A DNA stretch of 42,132 nucleotides from Methanobacteriota archaeon (GTDB taxonomy: Archaea > Thermoplasmatota > Poseidoniia > Poseidoniales > Poseidoniaceae). The notes under the pieces are model-generated. The model worked only from the letters and a program-made list of their open reading frames with translations. It was not told the origin of the DNA and did not search any database. Positions 9,800-20,300 of this stretch are shown one piece after another; positions within the stretch are counted from its first letter, which is position 1; each line of letters starts with the position of its first letter. The translations under genes were made by a program, and so were the position numbers. Where the stretch lies: contig PBDU01000025.1 of the NCBI GenBank assembly GCA_002718195.1, positions 1 through 42,132 on the forward strand. The letters run 5' to 3'.

Positions 9800-10198
9800 T
9801 CATTGCTTCTTTATATCCTTAGCCGGTGTCATTTGGACCCTTTTTGCCTTCCTAGCATTTGATCCTACGATGTAAAAGCAACCACCAAAAATCACATGCG
9901 TTAGTAAAACTGAATTTAATTCAGAAGATGTATAACCATTAGATAGCAGCAATCCCATAGAAGTTAGAGTTCCAATGAATGCACCTATGCCCAAATAAAA
10001 TGTGTATTCTCTAGTCTTGGGAAACGGTAGCAAGAAGAAACCAAGGAAATAAGCTGGAAAGCAAATAAAAATTTGATAGTAAAAAGAGAGCACCAATATT
10101 ACCTCAAGTGCAATGTTTTCACCATCTGCAGCGACATTTTGAGGTAGAAAGGCAAGCAGAAGGAGAAGAGAAATGAAGATGATATTTCCTCTTCGCAT
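9800..10198 (-). CDS. Small secreted/membrane protein, unknown function
   Basis: I do not recognise this 132-residue protein. It begins with a clear signal peptide or signal anchor (residues 6-24, ending VAADG), followed by about three further hydrophobic segments (roughly 29-57, 66-86 and 93-112) and a basic C-terminal tail rich in Lys and Arg. The ATG at 10198 is the natural start. The gene lies convergent to the protease gene and divergent from the small plus-strand membrane protein, with a perfect palindrome in the shared upstream region. Confidence 0.5.
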   Translation of the reverse strand: MRRGNIIFISLLLLLAFLPQNVAADGENIALEVILVLSFYYQIFICFPAYFLGFFLLPFPKTREYTFYLGIGAFIGTLTSMGLLLSNGYTSSELNSVLLTHVIFGGCFYIVGSNARKAKRVQMTPAKDIKKQ

Positions 10199-10228
10199 GA
10201 TTTGCGTTTCGTTTTGATATTGATGAAT

Positions 10229-10244
10229 TTTATTCCGGAATAAA
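10229..10244. promoter_or_regulatory. Perfect 16-bp palindrome in a divergent promoter region
   Basis: TTTATTCCGGAATAAA is a perfect inverted repeat with no spacer. It lies 31-46 bases upstream of the minus-strand gene ending its 5' side at 10198 and about 84 bases upstream of the plus-strand ATG at 10328. Its AT-rich arms sit where a TATA element for the minus-strand gene would be, so it could be an operator for a dimeric repressor. No other copy was noticed in the window. Confidence 0.35.
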
Positions 10245-10327
10245 GAATTATCATACTGAATAGACCTTCAGTGAAGAAATACGGGTGAGGTTATTTACCC
10301 TCTGTCGCTTGTTTGGTATTGTTGAAT

Positions 10328-10534
10328 ATGGGGATATTTAGCAGATTTTGGAACTACTGGCTAGAACATAGCGTCTTCCGAAAGTTGTATGGCAATACGG
10401 TATGGGACCACTTGAAGCCGTACCAAAAATTCCTTTTTGTTATCTCCCTGCCACTTGACATACTTACAATCCTGATTATTCTATTCATTTCAGTAGCCTT
10501 TGTCTTAGATGAATTCTTCGGCATATACATCTAA
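10328..10534 (+). CDS. Short single-helix membrane protein, unknown function
   Basis: A 68-residue protein that I do not recognise. The N-terminal half is aromatic and basic (FWNYWLEH, KLYGN), and one strong hydrophobic segment runs from about residue 36 to 62, ending in a short FFGIYI tail. An upstream in-frame TTG at 10313 exists, but the ATG at 10328 is preferred as the ordinary start. Coding status rests on the hydrophobic pattern and the clean divergent placement; similar tiny membrane proteins are often real in archaea, but this remains unproven. Confidence 0.4.
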   Translation: MGIFSRFWNYWLEHSVFRKLYGNTVWDHLKPYQKFLFVISLPLDILTILIILFISVAFVLDEFFGIYI

Positions 10535-10558
10535 TTACTTCAATGTAGATTAGAAGAG

Positions 10559-10629
10559 TGCGGATGGCGGGACTCGAACCCACGCAGGGAGGTTGGAAAC
10601 CTCCAGTGCTACCGCTACACCACATCCGC
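10559..10629 (-). tRNA. tRNA-Gly, anticodon UCC
   Basis: On the minus strand a full cloverleaf can be drawn. The acceptor stem GCGGATG pairs with CATCCGC, followed by an A discriminator. The D arm contains AGCGGTAGC, the anticodon stem GGAGG/CCTCC encloses loop TTTCCAA with anticodon TCC, and the T arm GTGGG-TTCGAGT-CCCGC is intact. Length is 71 bases. The anticodon reads GGA (and possibly GGG) glycine codons. CCA is not encoded and no intron is present. The gene is divergent from the M28 peptidase gene. Confidence 0.95.
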
Positions 10630-10749
10630 ATGTTTGGTGTATGCTGGGCGTGAGGCATCTCCCTTTTGAAAACTACTATCTTTCAACCAGTTGTTAACCA
10701 TCGCATCAAAGGACTCAAAAATGGGGTGCAAGACGGCAAATCGGTTACG

Positions 10750-12159
10750 ATGCTATCCAGCAAATCCCTTTCCGCAATTCTGCTAATGCTCATAATGGCA
10801 ATAGCACCACTTTCTGGCTGTATTGGCAACAATGACGATGTTGAAACTCCAGATTTCAATGACATCTTCACACTCAATCAAGTTCGAGCAGATCTTGCTG
10901 TAGTCGTTGCAGGTGAGTACAACGAATTCATCCTCGAAGGAGAGGGCACAATGATTACTGTTCCAGAGGACATAATGCTATTTGTCAACAATACAATCAT
11001 TCCATCTGGAATGGCTGTAGTCGAGGAAGATAGGCTATTTGGAATGCTTCTACCTACTCCTTACGTCACAAATGCCACCCTAAATATCACGCATGCAAAC
11101 GGTGTCAAAGATTCATATCCGCTTCCGGTTGCAAATGGAACTGCTATCGTAAACGGTGATGAATGGTTCGATAAAATGGAATTCATAACACAAGTCTGTG
11201 CTGATTCAACTCGCTGTGGAGGCTACATTAACCGCTGGATGGGAAGACCAAATCCAGCATTCGAAAGAGCTGCATCTTTCTTCCAAGGTCATTTTGAAGG
11301 CTTAGGTTATGATACCCATATCCTATCTGTACTAGATCATCAAAATCCAACCGAACCTGAATCGCTGAATGTTATTGCTTGGAAGTACGGAAGAAACAGT
11401 TCATGTGTGCAAGGAATGGGAGCGCACATGGACATTGCTCCACCAGCAAGTCCACCTGCTGGTGGAACTTACGAAGGAGCATATGACAACACAGGCGGGA
11501 CTGTAGCAATGATGCTCTATGCCAAAGCATTTGTTGACCTTGAATTCGAGTGTGATACTTTCCTTGCACTGTGGTCGAGTGAAGAAGAAGGGCTTCGTGG
11601 CTCAAATGCCTTTGCAAATAACGACTGTTCTTACTGTCTTCCTAAGGACAAGGAATTGAAATTTTACATCAACATGGATATGATGGGAATATCATGGCCT
11701 GCAATAAAGGCAAATGGAGAGCCATTCCCTTACCACGCATGGTCAGGACCAGATAATGATCCAAATGAGATAGAAGTTGAAATCACCTACGTAATGGACC
11801 ATGTACACAGAAATATCCTCAAAGCACCTATGGATTTGAGAATTGATGGAACGTATGGTGCTGGATGCGACCAGCACTGGGAAGACCATGAAAACCTAGT
11901 GATGGACGTACACGAGGACACATTCGGAAGAAGCGACCACGTGACTTTCAGAGACTTAGGTGCTCAAACTATCTTCCACTTGGGAGCGTATGATGCAGAT
12001 TATGACGCATACCACTCACCTTCAGATACACTTGCAAACATGATTGATGTTGTAGGTGGAGAAGAGGAGCTAAAGAAGAGTATGCAATTTGTAATGTGGG
12101 CAGCAATGCTTGAATTCTTGATTGCAGACCAAACTCCAGAAATTAGGAATGTAGGATGA
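10750..12159 (+). CDS. M28-family zinc aminopeptidase, lipoprotein
   Basis: This is an extracellular di-zinc aminopeptidase of family M28. From the ATG at 10750 the protein starts with a lipoprotein-type signal (SLSAILLMLIMAIAPLSGC), so the mature protein is probably lipid-anchored at Cys22 or so on the outer face of the membrane. The metal ligands are all visible: H226 and D228 (GAHMD), D246 (YDNTGG), the E-rich motif at 278-280 (SSEEEG), D310 (NMDMMG) and H422 (YHSPSD). Length is 469 residues. A longer frame opens at a TTG at 10666 but would bury the signal peptide behind 28 polar residues, so it was rejected. Together with the S8 protease it would release amino acids from peptides outside the cell. 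The exact substrate preference cannot be read from the sequence. Confidence 0.85.
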   Translation: MLSSKSLSAILLMLIMAIAPLSGCIGNNDDVETPDFNDIFTLNQVRADLAVVVAGEYNEFILEGEGTMITVPEDIMLFVNNTIIPSGMAVVEEDRLFGMLLPTPYVTNATLNITHANGVKDSYPLPVANGTAIVNGDEWFDKMEFITQVCADSTRCGGYINRWMGRPNPAFERAASFFQGHFEGLGYDTHILSVLDHQNPTEPESLNVIAWKYGRNSSCVQGMGAHMDIAPPASPPAGGTYEGAYDNTGGTVAMMLYAKAFVDLEFECDTFLALWSSEEEGLRGSNAFANNDCSYCLPKDKELKFYINMDMMGISWPAIKANGEPFPYHAWSGPDNDPNEIEVEITYVMDHVHRNILKAPMDLRIDGTYGAGCDQHWEDHENLVMDVHEDTFGRSDHVTFRDLGAQTIFHLGAYDADYDAYHSPSDTLANMIDVVGGEEELKKSMQFVMWAAMLEFLIADQTPEIRNVG

Positions 12160-12167
12160 TTGAGCTA

Positions 12168-13490
12168 TCACTCACTCTTTGTTTGGAAGCCTCTTGCAGC
12201 CCAAGAGTAGAACCTAAAGCAAACAAAAAGGGTGATGATCGGTGGTATTGCCATTCCTAATATAGGATTTAGATAATCGAAACTCTCTACTCGTGCTTCA
12301 AGTAAGAATATTTCAGAAGGATTTTCAGGATTATACTTTACCACAAACCCGTCAATCCCGGAGTTTGATATCTCCGCATATGCCCTCTCAGCGATCCAAT
12401 AAGGGGCTTCATCTCCATCCTTATTATCTGGCGAGCCAACATCATCTCCTAGTCCATCTGTGCACAACCAATACCCATATTCTTCATCAAATTCACAATA
12501 ATGCCACCAAGTATCATAATATCCACCGTCATAATAACAAGACCATTTTTCGACATCATCAGACTCTCCTTCCCATATGCAGGTTTCATCATAAACTACC
12601 CATTCGTTATAATTCGAGTCATCCCAAACCCCGATCGGAAATGTAAAGAAAATATCTTCATATTGGAAATGATAGGATAGATCCCAAACTGCTGCACAAG
12701 CATAAGGCATGTCACCATAACTTCTGTATCTCAATCTATTTTCGCAACCCATTTCGATTGTGAACATCTCAGTTGTGCTATTTTGATCATAAACACCCTC
12801 TCCACATAGGTATGTCCCAGTCTCATTGGTTGTACAAACAAGTTTGATTTCCGCTCTGAACCAGGCAGAGGATGTACAGCCATCCTCATCACACGACTCC
12901 GATTGCTCACCATATATCTCTGAGGAATTATTTATCACCGCAATCGGCCAATCTTTTGCCCTTTCCTGCAAATCCATTTGCTCACTTACCTCCGTGTAGT
13001 GACTATAGCCTATTCCAAAAAACAACGATGTACCTATCAGAATAAATACTGCACATATAGCCAAACCTATCTGCTTATTTTGAGTTGTAGATAGACTGCC
13101 TTTTTTGGAGACCGTGCTGCCATGTATTTCTTTTGAGAAATCCGGGAAATCAAAATCTTGATTCTCGAACGTTGTCTTTTCATTTGGAGTCAACCCACCT
13201 TGAGCTGTCTCAACTGCAGTCATCTCAACTGGAGGTATCCCCTCTGGATTAATTTCAACTGCTGGCTCTTGATTTTCTTCGATTCCGGTGATAATCGGAA
13301 GTGGTCCAAAATCAAATCCTGCTGTATCTGGAATTTCATTTTGGCTTAACTCTGGCTTGATATCTACTGGCATATCCTGGGTCTGCGGCTCAACTGGCTT
13401 CGTTTCAGGAAGGCTGCCCCAAAAAGGAGTTGACAATGGAGATGTTTCTTCTTTGTCCGAATCCGACTTCGGCAGGAACTCGTCGGTCAT
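12168..13490 (-). CDS. Cysteine-rich two-TM protein with DUF3592-like C-terminus
   Basis: The N-terminal 130 residues are low-complexity, rich in Pro, Glu and Thr, and probably disordered in the cytoplasm. A membrane helix at about 143-165 leads to an external domain of roughly 230 residues that is strikingly rich in Trp, Tyr, Asp and Cys, with ten Cys that could form five disulfides. A second helix lies near 405-427. The segment FVVKYNPENPSEIFLLE just before the second helix resembles the end of DUF3592 domains, which also sit between two helices; here a large insertion would split the domain. Function unknown. It follows the phosphopantetheinyl transferase on the same strand with a 54-base gap, so read-through from the megasynthase operon is possible but not shown. 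Confidence 0.55.
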   Translation of the reverse strand: MTDEFLPKSDSDKEETSPLSTPFWGSLPETKPVEPQTQDMPVDIKPELSQNEIPDTAGFDFGPLPIITGIEENQEPAVEINPEGIPPVEMTAVETAQGGLTPNEKTTFENQDFDFPDFSKEIHGSTVSKKGSLSTTQNKQIGLAICAVFILIGTSLFFGIGYSHYTEVSEQMDLQERAKDWPIAVINNSSEIYGEQSESCDEDGCTSSAWFRAEIKLVCTTNETGTYLCGEGVYDQNSTTEMFTIEMGCENRLRYRSYGDMPYACAAVWDLSYHFQYEDIFFTFPIGVWDDSNYNEWVVYDETCIWEGESDDVEKWSCYYDGGYYDTWWHYCEFDEEYGYWLCTDGLGDDVGSPDNKDGDEAPYWIAERAYAEISNSGIDGFVVKYNPENPSEIFLLEARVESFDYLNPILGMAIPPIITLFVCFRFYSWAARGFQTKSE

Positions 13491-13544
13491 ATTGCTCGAT
13501 TTTCCCGTGGTGCTATGAACTTAGCCCCGACGAATTATTTCGCT

Positions 13545-14297
13545 TCAAGCGTTATTTCGCGTTGTATTACAACCAACTCCCCAATCTGTTGAGCTCATTG
13601 CTTCCATGGTCGCATCTAATAGATCGTCTTCAGGCACTCTGACTTTTCTGGTTTTTTTCACTAAAGAAATAGCAATTCTGTTACCCATATGTGATAAATT
13701 TGTCAATTGAAAAATCAAATTTTCAATTGAAATTTTATTTTCACCTTCTCCCTCGGGAATCACAATATCTCTTGGATTAAAATGCATTCCTTTGCCCATC
13801 GCCTTTTGCACTGCTTCCTTGCTTGTCCAAGAGATGATAGTTTGTGCGGGGTTTTCTCTTAGCATCTCTAACTCATCCCCTTTTGCCATTAAATCAAGAG
13901 CATTGGCAGAAATGACTCTATCACCAGATTCTACATCTACTCCTATGCTCCAACCAGGCTCGATTAGGGCTACCCATACATGTTCACCTGAATGACATAT
14001 AGACAAGCCCGGCAAAGGCTGGTTCTTCCAAACTCCATGCATCCATGCTAGACTTGGTGCTCTGTATTCATCACGCCTTACTTCCACCTCATCAGGCGAA
14101 TTAAGCCCCCAATGCAAGAGAGCATCATACAGTAATTTCCTCCCACTAAGGTGCTCTTTTCTTCTCTTTTCAGTTTTGAATGTAGAAACTTCCTCAGCGA
14201 TTGCTAAGCCTACGTCTTGCAAATTGTGGTCTGAAATAACTGCCCGATAGAGTGCAAACCTTGGTCCAACATCCCAGTCTACTGGAATAATTTCCAT
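13545..14297 (-). CDS. Sfp-type 4'-phosphopantetheinyl transferase
   Basis: This enzyme would move the phosphopantetheine arm from coenzyme A onto carrier domains, converting them to the active holo form. The two family signatures are present: IGVDVES in the middle of the protein (Mg-binding GxDxE) and SWTSKEAVQKAMGKG (WxxKEAxxK). A basic KRRKEHLSGRK stretch upstream matches the CoA-binding region. The length of 250 residues matches Sfp/EntD-type pseudo-dimers rather than short AcpS. The megasynthase stop codon is 9 bases upstream of this ATG; a GTG at 14306 directly abuts that stop and is an alternative start. The placement strongly suggests that it serves the three carrier domains of the preceding gene, which carry Thr rather than Ser at the attachment site. 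Archaea rarely need such an enzyme. Confidence 0.88.
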   Translation of the reverse strand: MEIIPVDWDVGPRFALYRAVISDHNLQDVGLAIAEEVSTFKTEKRRKEHLSGRKLLYDALLHWGLNSPDEVEVRRDEYRAPSLAWMHGVWKNQPLPGLSICHSGEHVWVALIEPGWSIGVDVESGDRVISANALDLMAKGDELEMLRENPAQTIISWTSKEAVQKAMGKGMHFNPRDIVIPEGEGENKISIENLIFQLTNLSHMGNRIAISLVKKTRKVRVPEDDLLDATMEAMSSTDWGVGCNTTRNNA

Positions 14298-14306
14298 ACA
14301 ATCCAC

Positions 14307-17300
14307 TCAATCTCTGTCTAACTTGAATGCTTGATCTGAATCAACAGGTGCCATTGCCTTTAGTCTCAAGCCCTTCAATGAAAGCACTGGAGCATCGTCA
14401 TCACCAACGATTACAACATCATGAACTGTAACTCCAGCATCTTCAGTTGCTGTCTTTACACTTCTTAGTCTCAACTTCTCATCAGTTTCTGGAACCCTAA
14501 GAGAACTAGACCATTCTATTCCTACCGGAAGACTACTGAAACCTTCAGTTTCCATGGCTACTAAGCCAGCATTCTGGAATCCAGCTTCAATTAGCATTGG
14601 TAGAGCTTCAAGCAAGACTTCCTCTCCATTTGTCTCCATCTCGAATTGGTCTGTAGCAGGCAATTGGTGTCTCATCAGAGCAATACCATCCACTCCAGGC
14701 GCATCTTCAGTACCTACACCTCTTAGAACTCCACCATGGCTTTGGAACCTTGGACCGTGGAAGTATCTGAGATAAATGAACGAGGGTGAGTGAATTAACT
14801 CGCCATCTGCTGGTGTTCCAATCGAAGGCATGTGACTAATTTCTGATTCGAAGAATTTAGTCAAATCTTCCGATTTCTCAACTAGTCTAACAGTTGCTTC
14901 GTGGTGTTCTCTCTCGCCAAATACTTGACCCTTGGAATTCATTAGGTCACTGACTAACTTTGCCTGTACCAGAACGATTCCTGATTTATCTGATGAAACC
15001 TCAACTTTTACTCTAGTAATCATTTCTGATTTCATCAGTTTCACAGGCAAGCCGAATTTTACATTTTCAAATCCAGCAAATGCGCAGTCTGGTCTCAGTA
15101 AGAGTGCATTTTGTGCAAACATCTCCAAAGCCATCACGCCAGGGTGATAAGGAACTCCATCGATTGAGTGATCCACCAAGAACGGGTGCAATTTAGCAGA
15201 TAACATACTCTGACTTGTCAATGATTTACCAGCATCTAGTTCCACCACCTTATCGATGAATGGGAACCTGCTTGGATTAGCGATTACCGCAGACATCTCT
15301 GCAGGTAACTTTAGTGGAGCCTCTCTGAATGAATTGAACTTGTCCATTATTCCTAGACTTCCACAACCGATTACTCTTCTCTTGCCGCCAGCAAGTGCCT
15401 CCTTGACGAATATCTCCACACCCAAATCCTTGGGTATGGTCATGATACCTGATGCATCGAATACCGCTTGAATCGAGCCACGCGTAGCCATTCCCACATC
15501 TTGCCAGCCGGTCCATCCGATGGCTACTCCTCTTGTTTTACCAGAAGCAGTTAATCTAGCCATTTCAGCATCAAGGACTGAGTTCGCAGCAGCATAATCT
15601 GTTTGACCGATGTTTCCGAACCTGCCTGCTACGCTTGTAAAGCATGCAGCGAATCTCAATTCTTCATCCCCGCTAGCCCTTACAGCCGCAAGCATTGCTT
15701 TCCATCCATCTACTTTGATTCTAATAGTCAAGTCGAAAATTTCATTTTTCTTATCTGCAACTAACTTAGAATCTTCCATACCTGCTCCGTGAACAAGACC
15801 AGTGATTTGCGAGCCTAAGTCGCCACCTATCTTCTCTAATTTTTCTACATCAGTTACGTCAGCTGAGTGGTATTCAGCCTTATTTCCAGTAGATTCGATT
15901 TCAGATATTGTTTGATAGACATCCCTGCTTCTTAGCATTTTATCAAATGCCTTATTCCAATCGACCATGGTGACTTTACCAGTTGAAGAGGCTTCCATCA
16001 TCCTCTCGCGTAATGCCATTTTTTCTGCCTGGATTTCTTCTTCACTCCAACCAATCCAATCCTTAGTTGCTGGAATTAGGCTTGTTCTACCCAGCAGAAC
16101 AAAGTTAGCACCTGCGTTTTTACTCGCTTGAGCGACTCCGATGATACTTGCCGCTGTGATACCTGAACCTCCTCCGCTGACTAACCATACGTCATCAGAT
16201 TGGAGTGGTTTAATTTCCTCAACCAAATCTTCTGCAAAGCAAACTAGGGTCCATCTGGTTCCATCTCTATCAAGACCGATCTCCATATCTCCGCCCAAAG
16301 ACATTACATCATCCAAGATTTTTTGGGCAATGTTTTCCGCATCTAGAATCAAATCAGGATGAACGTCAAATGCTCTTACTCTCAAATCCGGCCTTTCTCC
16401 ACCGTATGATTTGGTTACACCGCTAGCAGCACACTGTAAAGAATTGAATTTGCTTGAAAGGTTTCCATGCCTTCCATCCATTGAAGTAACGGATACAACA
16501 AAGCCATTTTCTGCCTTTGCCATCTTAGCATCTAAGCCCTTTAGCAGTCCAAACCAGCCATGGGCTGACAAAGCGATTTGGCTGGATGGTGCACTTTCTG
16601 CATGCCAGTCCGCTCCCGCTAACTTGAGTGCAGAGAGGTGGATGATTCCAACGACATCCATGTCTTGCATCTGCTCACAAATTTCTGCGATGTGCTCAGG
16701 CTTTCCAGGATCTGCACGGAAAACGGTAACTCCATTCTCTTCTTGGGTTGATGTCCCTCTAATTCCCTGCTCGAATCCGACCTTTACTACGTTCAACCCT
16801 CTTTGCTTTATTTGACTGACAAGCTCTTCACTAACTCCCCAATCATCAATGCTCACGACAACAGTTCCAGAAGTTAAATTCAGAGGAGAATCTTCTCCCA
16901 GGGATTGCTCGACTTCTACTTGCCACCTTCTACACTCATCGATTGACATTGAATCATCGCTTGCGCTTGATGAAGCAGTTTCCGTTGGCGATTCTTCTTC
17001 GATTGCAGGACTTGCCTCGTTCCCACCTTTCATGTTCGAAATATAGGCTACGAAGTGATTCAGTGTAGGGTGGTCAGCAAGGACGAAATCTTCGTCTAGA
17101 GGAAGGGAGAAATGTTCTCTCACATCACCCATAATCTCAGCTTGCTTTACGGTGTCAATGCCTAATTCACCTTCTAGGTCCTGGTCCATTTCAATGAAAT
17201 CTTCTGGATAACCTGTGTGCTTTACGACGATGCTAACCACTGCAGATTGGATTTCCTCAGAACCTGCCCCTGGAGTAGGTGCTGGTGATGGAGAAGATTC

Positions 17301-20300
17301 TGCCGTAGGTGAATCTACGACAGGTGCTGGTGAAACTAATGGCATAGGAGCAGTTGGTTCAACTGCTGTTGATTTAGGTGCAACTTCTCCTCCTTGCATC
17401 TTGACAATGTAGCCCATCATGTGGTCCAAAGTTGGATAATCTGCTAATATGAAATCCTCATCGATTGGTAGGCTGAACTTAGCACGGATATCGCCCATGA
17501 TCTCAGCCTGCTTTACAGTATCAATTCCTAATTCTCCTTCCAAATCTTGGTCGAATTCAATGAAATCTTCTGGATAGCCAGTATGTTCCACTACTACTTG
17601 TAAAACAGTGGAACGTATCTCATCACTACCCGCTGCAACTGGTGCAGGGGCTGGTTTCTCATTCACCTGTGCTGATGCCTCAGGTGCCGAGGCTACAGGC
17701 GCTTGAGTTTGAACAGCTGTTTGTTCTGCAACAGGTGCGGCAGCAGGCGCTGGAGCAGCAACGGATTCTCCGCCTTGCATTTTGACGATGTATCCCATCA
17801 TGTGCTCCAAAGTTGGATAATCTGCTAGAATGAAGTCTTCATCCACTGGCAGATTGAATTTGCCTCTAATATCAGCCATAATTTCTGCTTGCTTGACGGT
17901 GTCAATTCCTAATTCTCCCTCAAGGTCCTGGTCGAACTCAACAAAGTCAGCAGGGTAACCGGTGTGCTCAACTACAACCTCCAGCACTACCTTACGAATC
18001 TCATCACTATCAGCAGCAACAACAGGCGCTGATGTAGCAGCAGCAGGTGCCGGCTCAGGTTTGGTTTCAACTGGCTTGGATGGTTGTTTAGTTGGGGCTG
18101 GAGCCTGTGTTTGAACTGGCTTTGGAGCCTCAGGGGTGGATGCTACATTTCGTAAATCAGTTCCTTCAATACCAGCGGTTAACTCCCAAACATCACCTTC
18201 CACACCACCGTGTAGATTTTCATCACCATTGACATAAGCAACTAACTTATTTTGCAAAATTCTCATTCTTACATCACTAGTACCTGCTAACTCTTGATTC
18301 CATGCGAGGAATTTCTTAGCATCTATCCTTTCGCCAACCACAGGCCATTTTCTCAGCAATGAAAGAGCGATCTGTGATCCAAATCCAGCACCGAATCTAA
18401 TTCCATATTTCAGGTTGGGATAACTTCCTCCCTTTGAAAGGTTGAGATTTCCTAATTCTTCATCCACAACCTTGTGGTTAGCAATTGGTGGAATCTTTCC
18501 ATGATGCAATCCGTATATCATCGAAGCATCTTCAATTCCAACTCCCATCGGGTGTCCAGTGAATCCTTTGGTATTGGAAATAATCAGTGAATCTGCACTT
18601 TTACCAAAGGTGTCTCGAAGTGCCTTAACTTCTGCTTGTGCAGAACCTCCTCTTGCGGGAGTGTAAGTTTCGTGGGAGAAGAAGACTGTTTCTGCTGCAA
18701 TCTTATGCCTGTCAAGTCCCCACTTGTCTTCTATTTCTGAAATAAATCCATCAAAGGTTGAAGCAACGTGTTCAACATCCAATCTTGTTCCGTGGAATGC
18801 TGAGTTGGCTAATTTTGTTCCCAATATTTCAGCATAAGGTTGCACTCCTCTTGCTTGTGCCTCTGAATTTCTTTCGATGACAAATGATGCTGCACCCATG
18901 CCCAAAACAAGACCGTCTCTGCGTGCATCGAATGGAAGGGCTGCTTCTTCGACTTTGTCTGAAGTGGATGCTGCACCGCTTGCAGCGAAACCAGAACCGA
19001 TCCATTCCCAAAGGGAATCTCCCGTGACGTTATCTGCGGATATGATTACCACCCTGTCCGCTCTATCATTTTCAAGCCAATCCTCTGCAATGCTGAAAGC
19101 ATTGGTTGAGGAAGCACAAGCCACATTTACCGTGGTATTTGGTCCTCTAATGCCAACATGCTGTGCAAATTGTGAATGCCCCATATTAAGCACTTGGAAT
19201 AAAAATCTCCTGTCGAACTTGCCTTCGCCGTCATCTCCGTTTACCTTAGCATGGTCAAATGCCTTGGAAAGACCTGGGAAACAGGATGCAAAGATAACAC
19301 CGGTTCTGTCTCTTTGATGATTAGGAATCTGCCACGACCTAATTAGCCTTAATCCGCCTTTACCGACCTGCTCTTCAGGTGTAAGTGGGATTGCAGCGTC
19401 GCGAAGTGCTAACAAACCAGCTGCCAATGCTAATTGTGTACTAATATCCCAAGCCATAATCACCTTTGGATCTACACCGAATTCTTCTGCAAGGTCAAAT
19501 GCACCCATGGTTCCTGCAAGTTGAGGAATATCACCAAATTCCGTTGCTTGATCCATGTTTACCGAACCATCTCTTCCCTTGATTAGGCGAGTAATGTTCT
19601 TGTCGAGCAATCTTTGCTTATACTCATCAGAGACCTCTCTGATACAGGTCTCTCCACGAATTAATTTCTCGAAATTATCCTCTGTGAAGACTTTCTCGCC
19701 TGGCAGACCTAGTGAAACACCAGTGACTACAAAAGGATCAGACTTTCTTGTATCTGCCTTGACTGCGGTATTTCCTCCAACAGGAACTGTGGTCCTTGTC
19801 GTGGAAGACAATGGATTCCAACTGCTCGGTGGGTTTTGTACCCAGCGAATTAAATCAGCAGCCGTCTGAGCTCCGCTTACGTCATATTCTGAATCGGTAA
19901 CTGCCTCTGAATGAATGGTTTTCATAACAGCGGCAATCTGGTCTTCTGACATCCCTAATCCTAATCTTAGGTTAACCGCACCATTACAGAATCTTGCGGG
20001 ATAACCTGTTAGAGATGCAAGCCTATCACCAACATATGCGTCTTTAGCCTTGGCTAGAGCCATTTCAGGATCAACCGCTCTTGGAGCAGAAACTACTGTT
20101 TGAGTGACAACAGCACCTGTACTGCCACTTGGCAATGGTCTAGCATTGATTCGCAAATCTTCAAGGGCGCTAGTTGTGATTTCTTTACCACTTGACATCT
20201 CGTATGCTTCTAATGGACCTGCTCTGAATCCTTCAGTATAAACATCTGAATCGAAAGATGGAATCTTTACATCTCTTCCTGCAAGAGCCATTGAGGCTAC

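Noticed and set aside
10666..10749. Longer N-terminus for the M28 peptidase from a TTG
   Set aside because: The lipoprotein signal peptide begins at the ATG at 10750; an extra 28 polar residues ahead of it make no sense.
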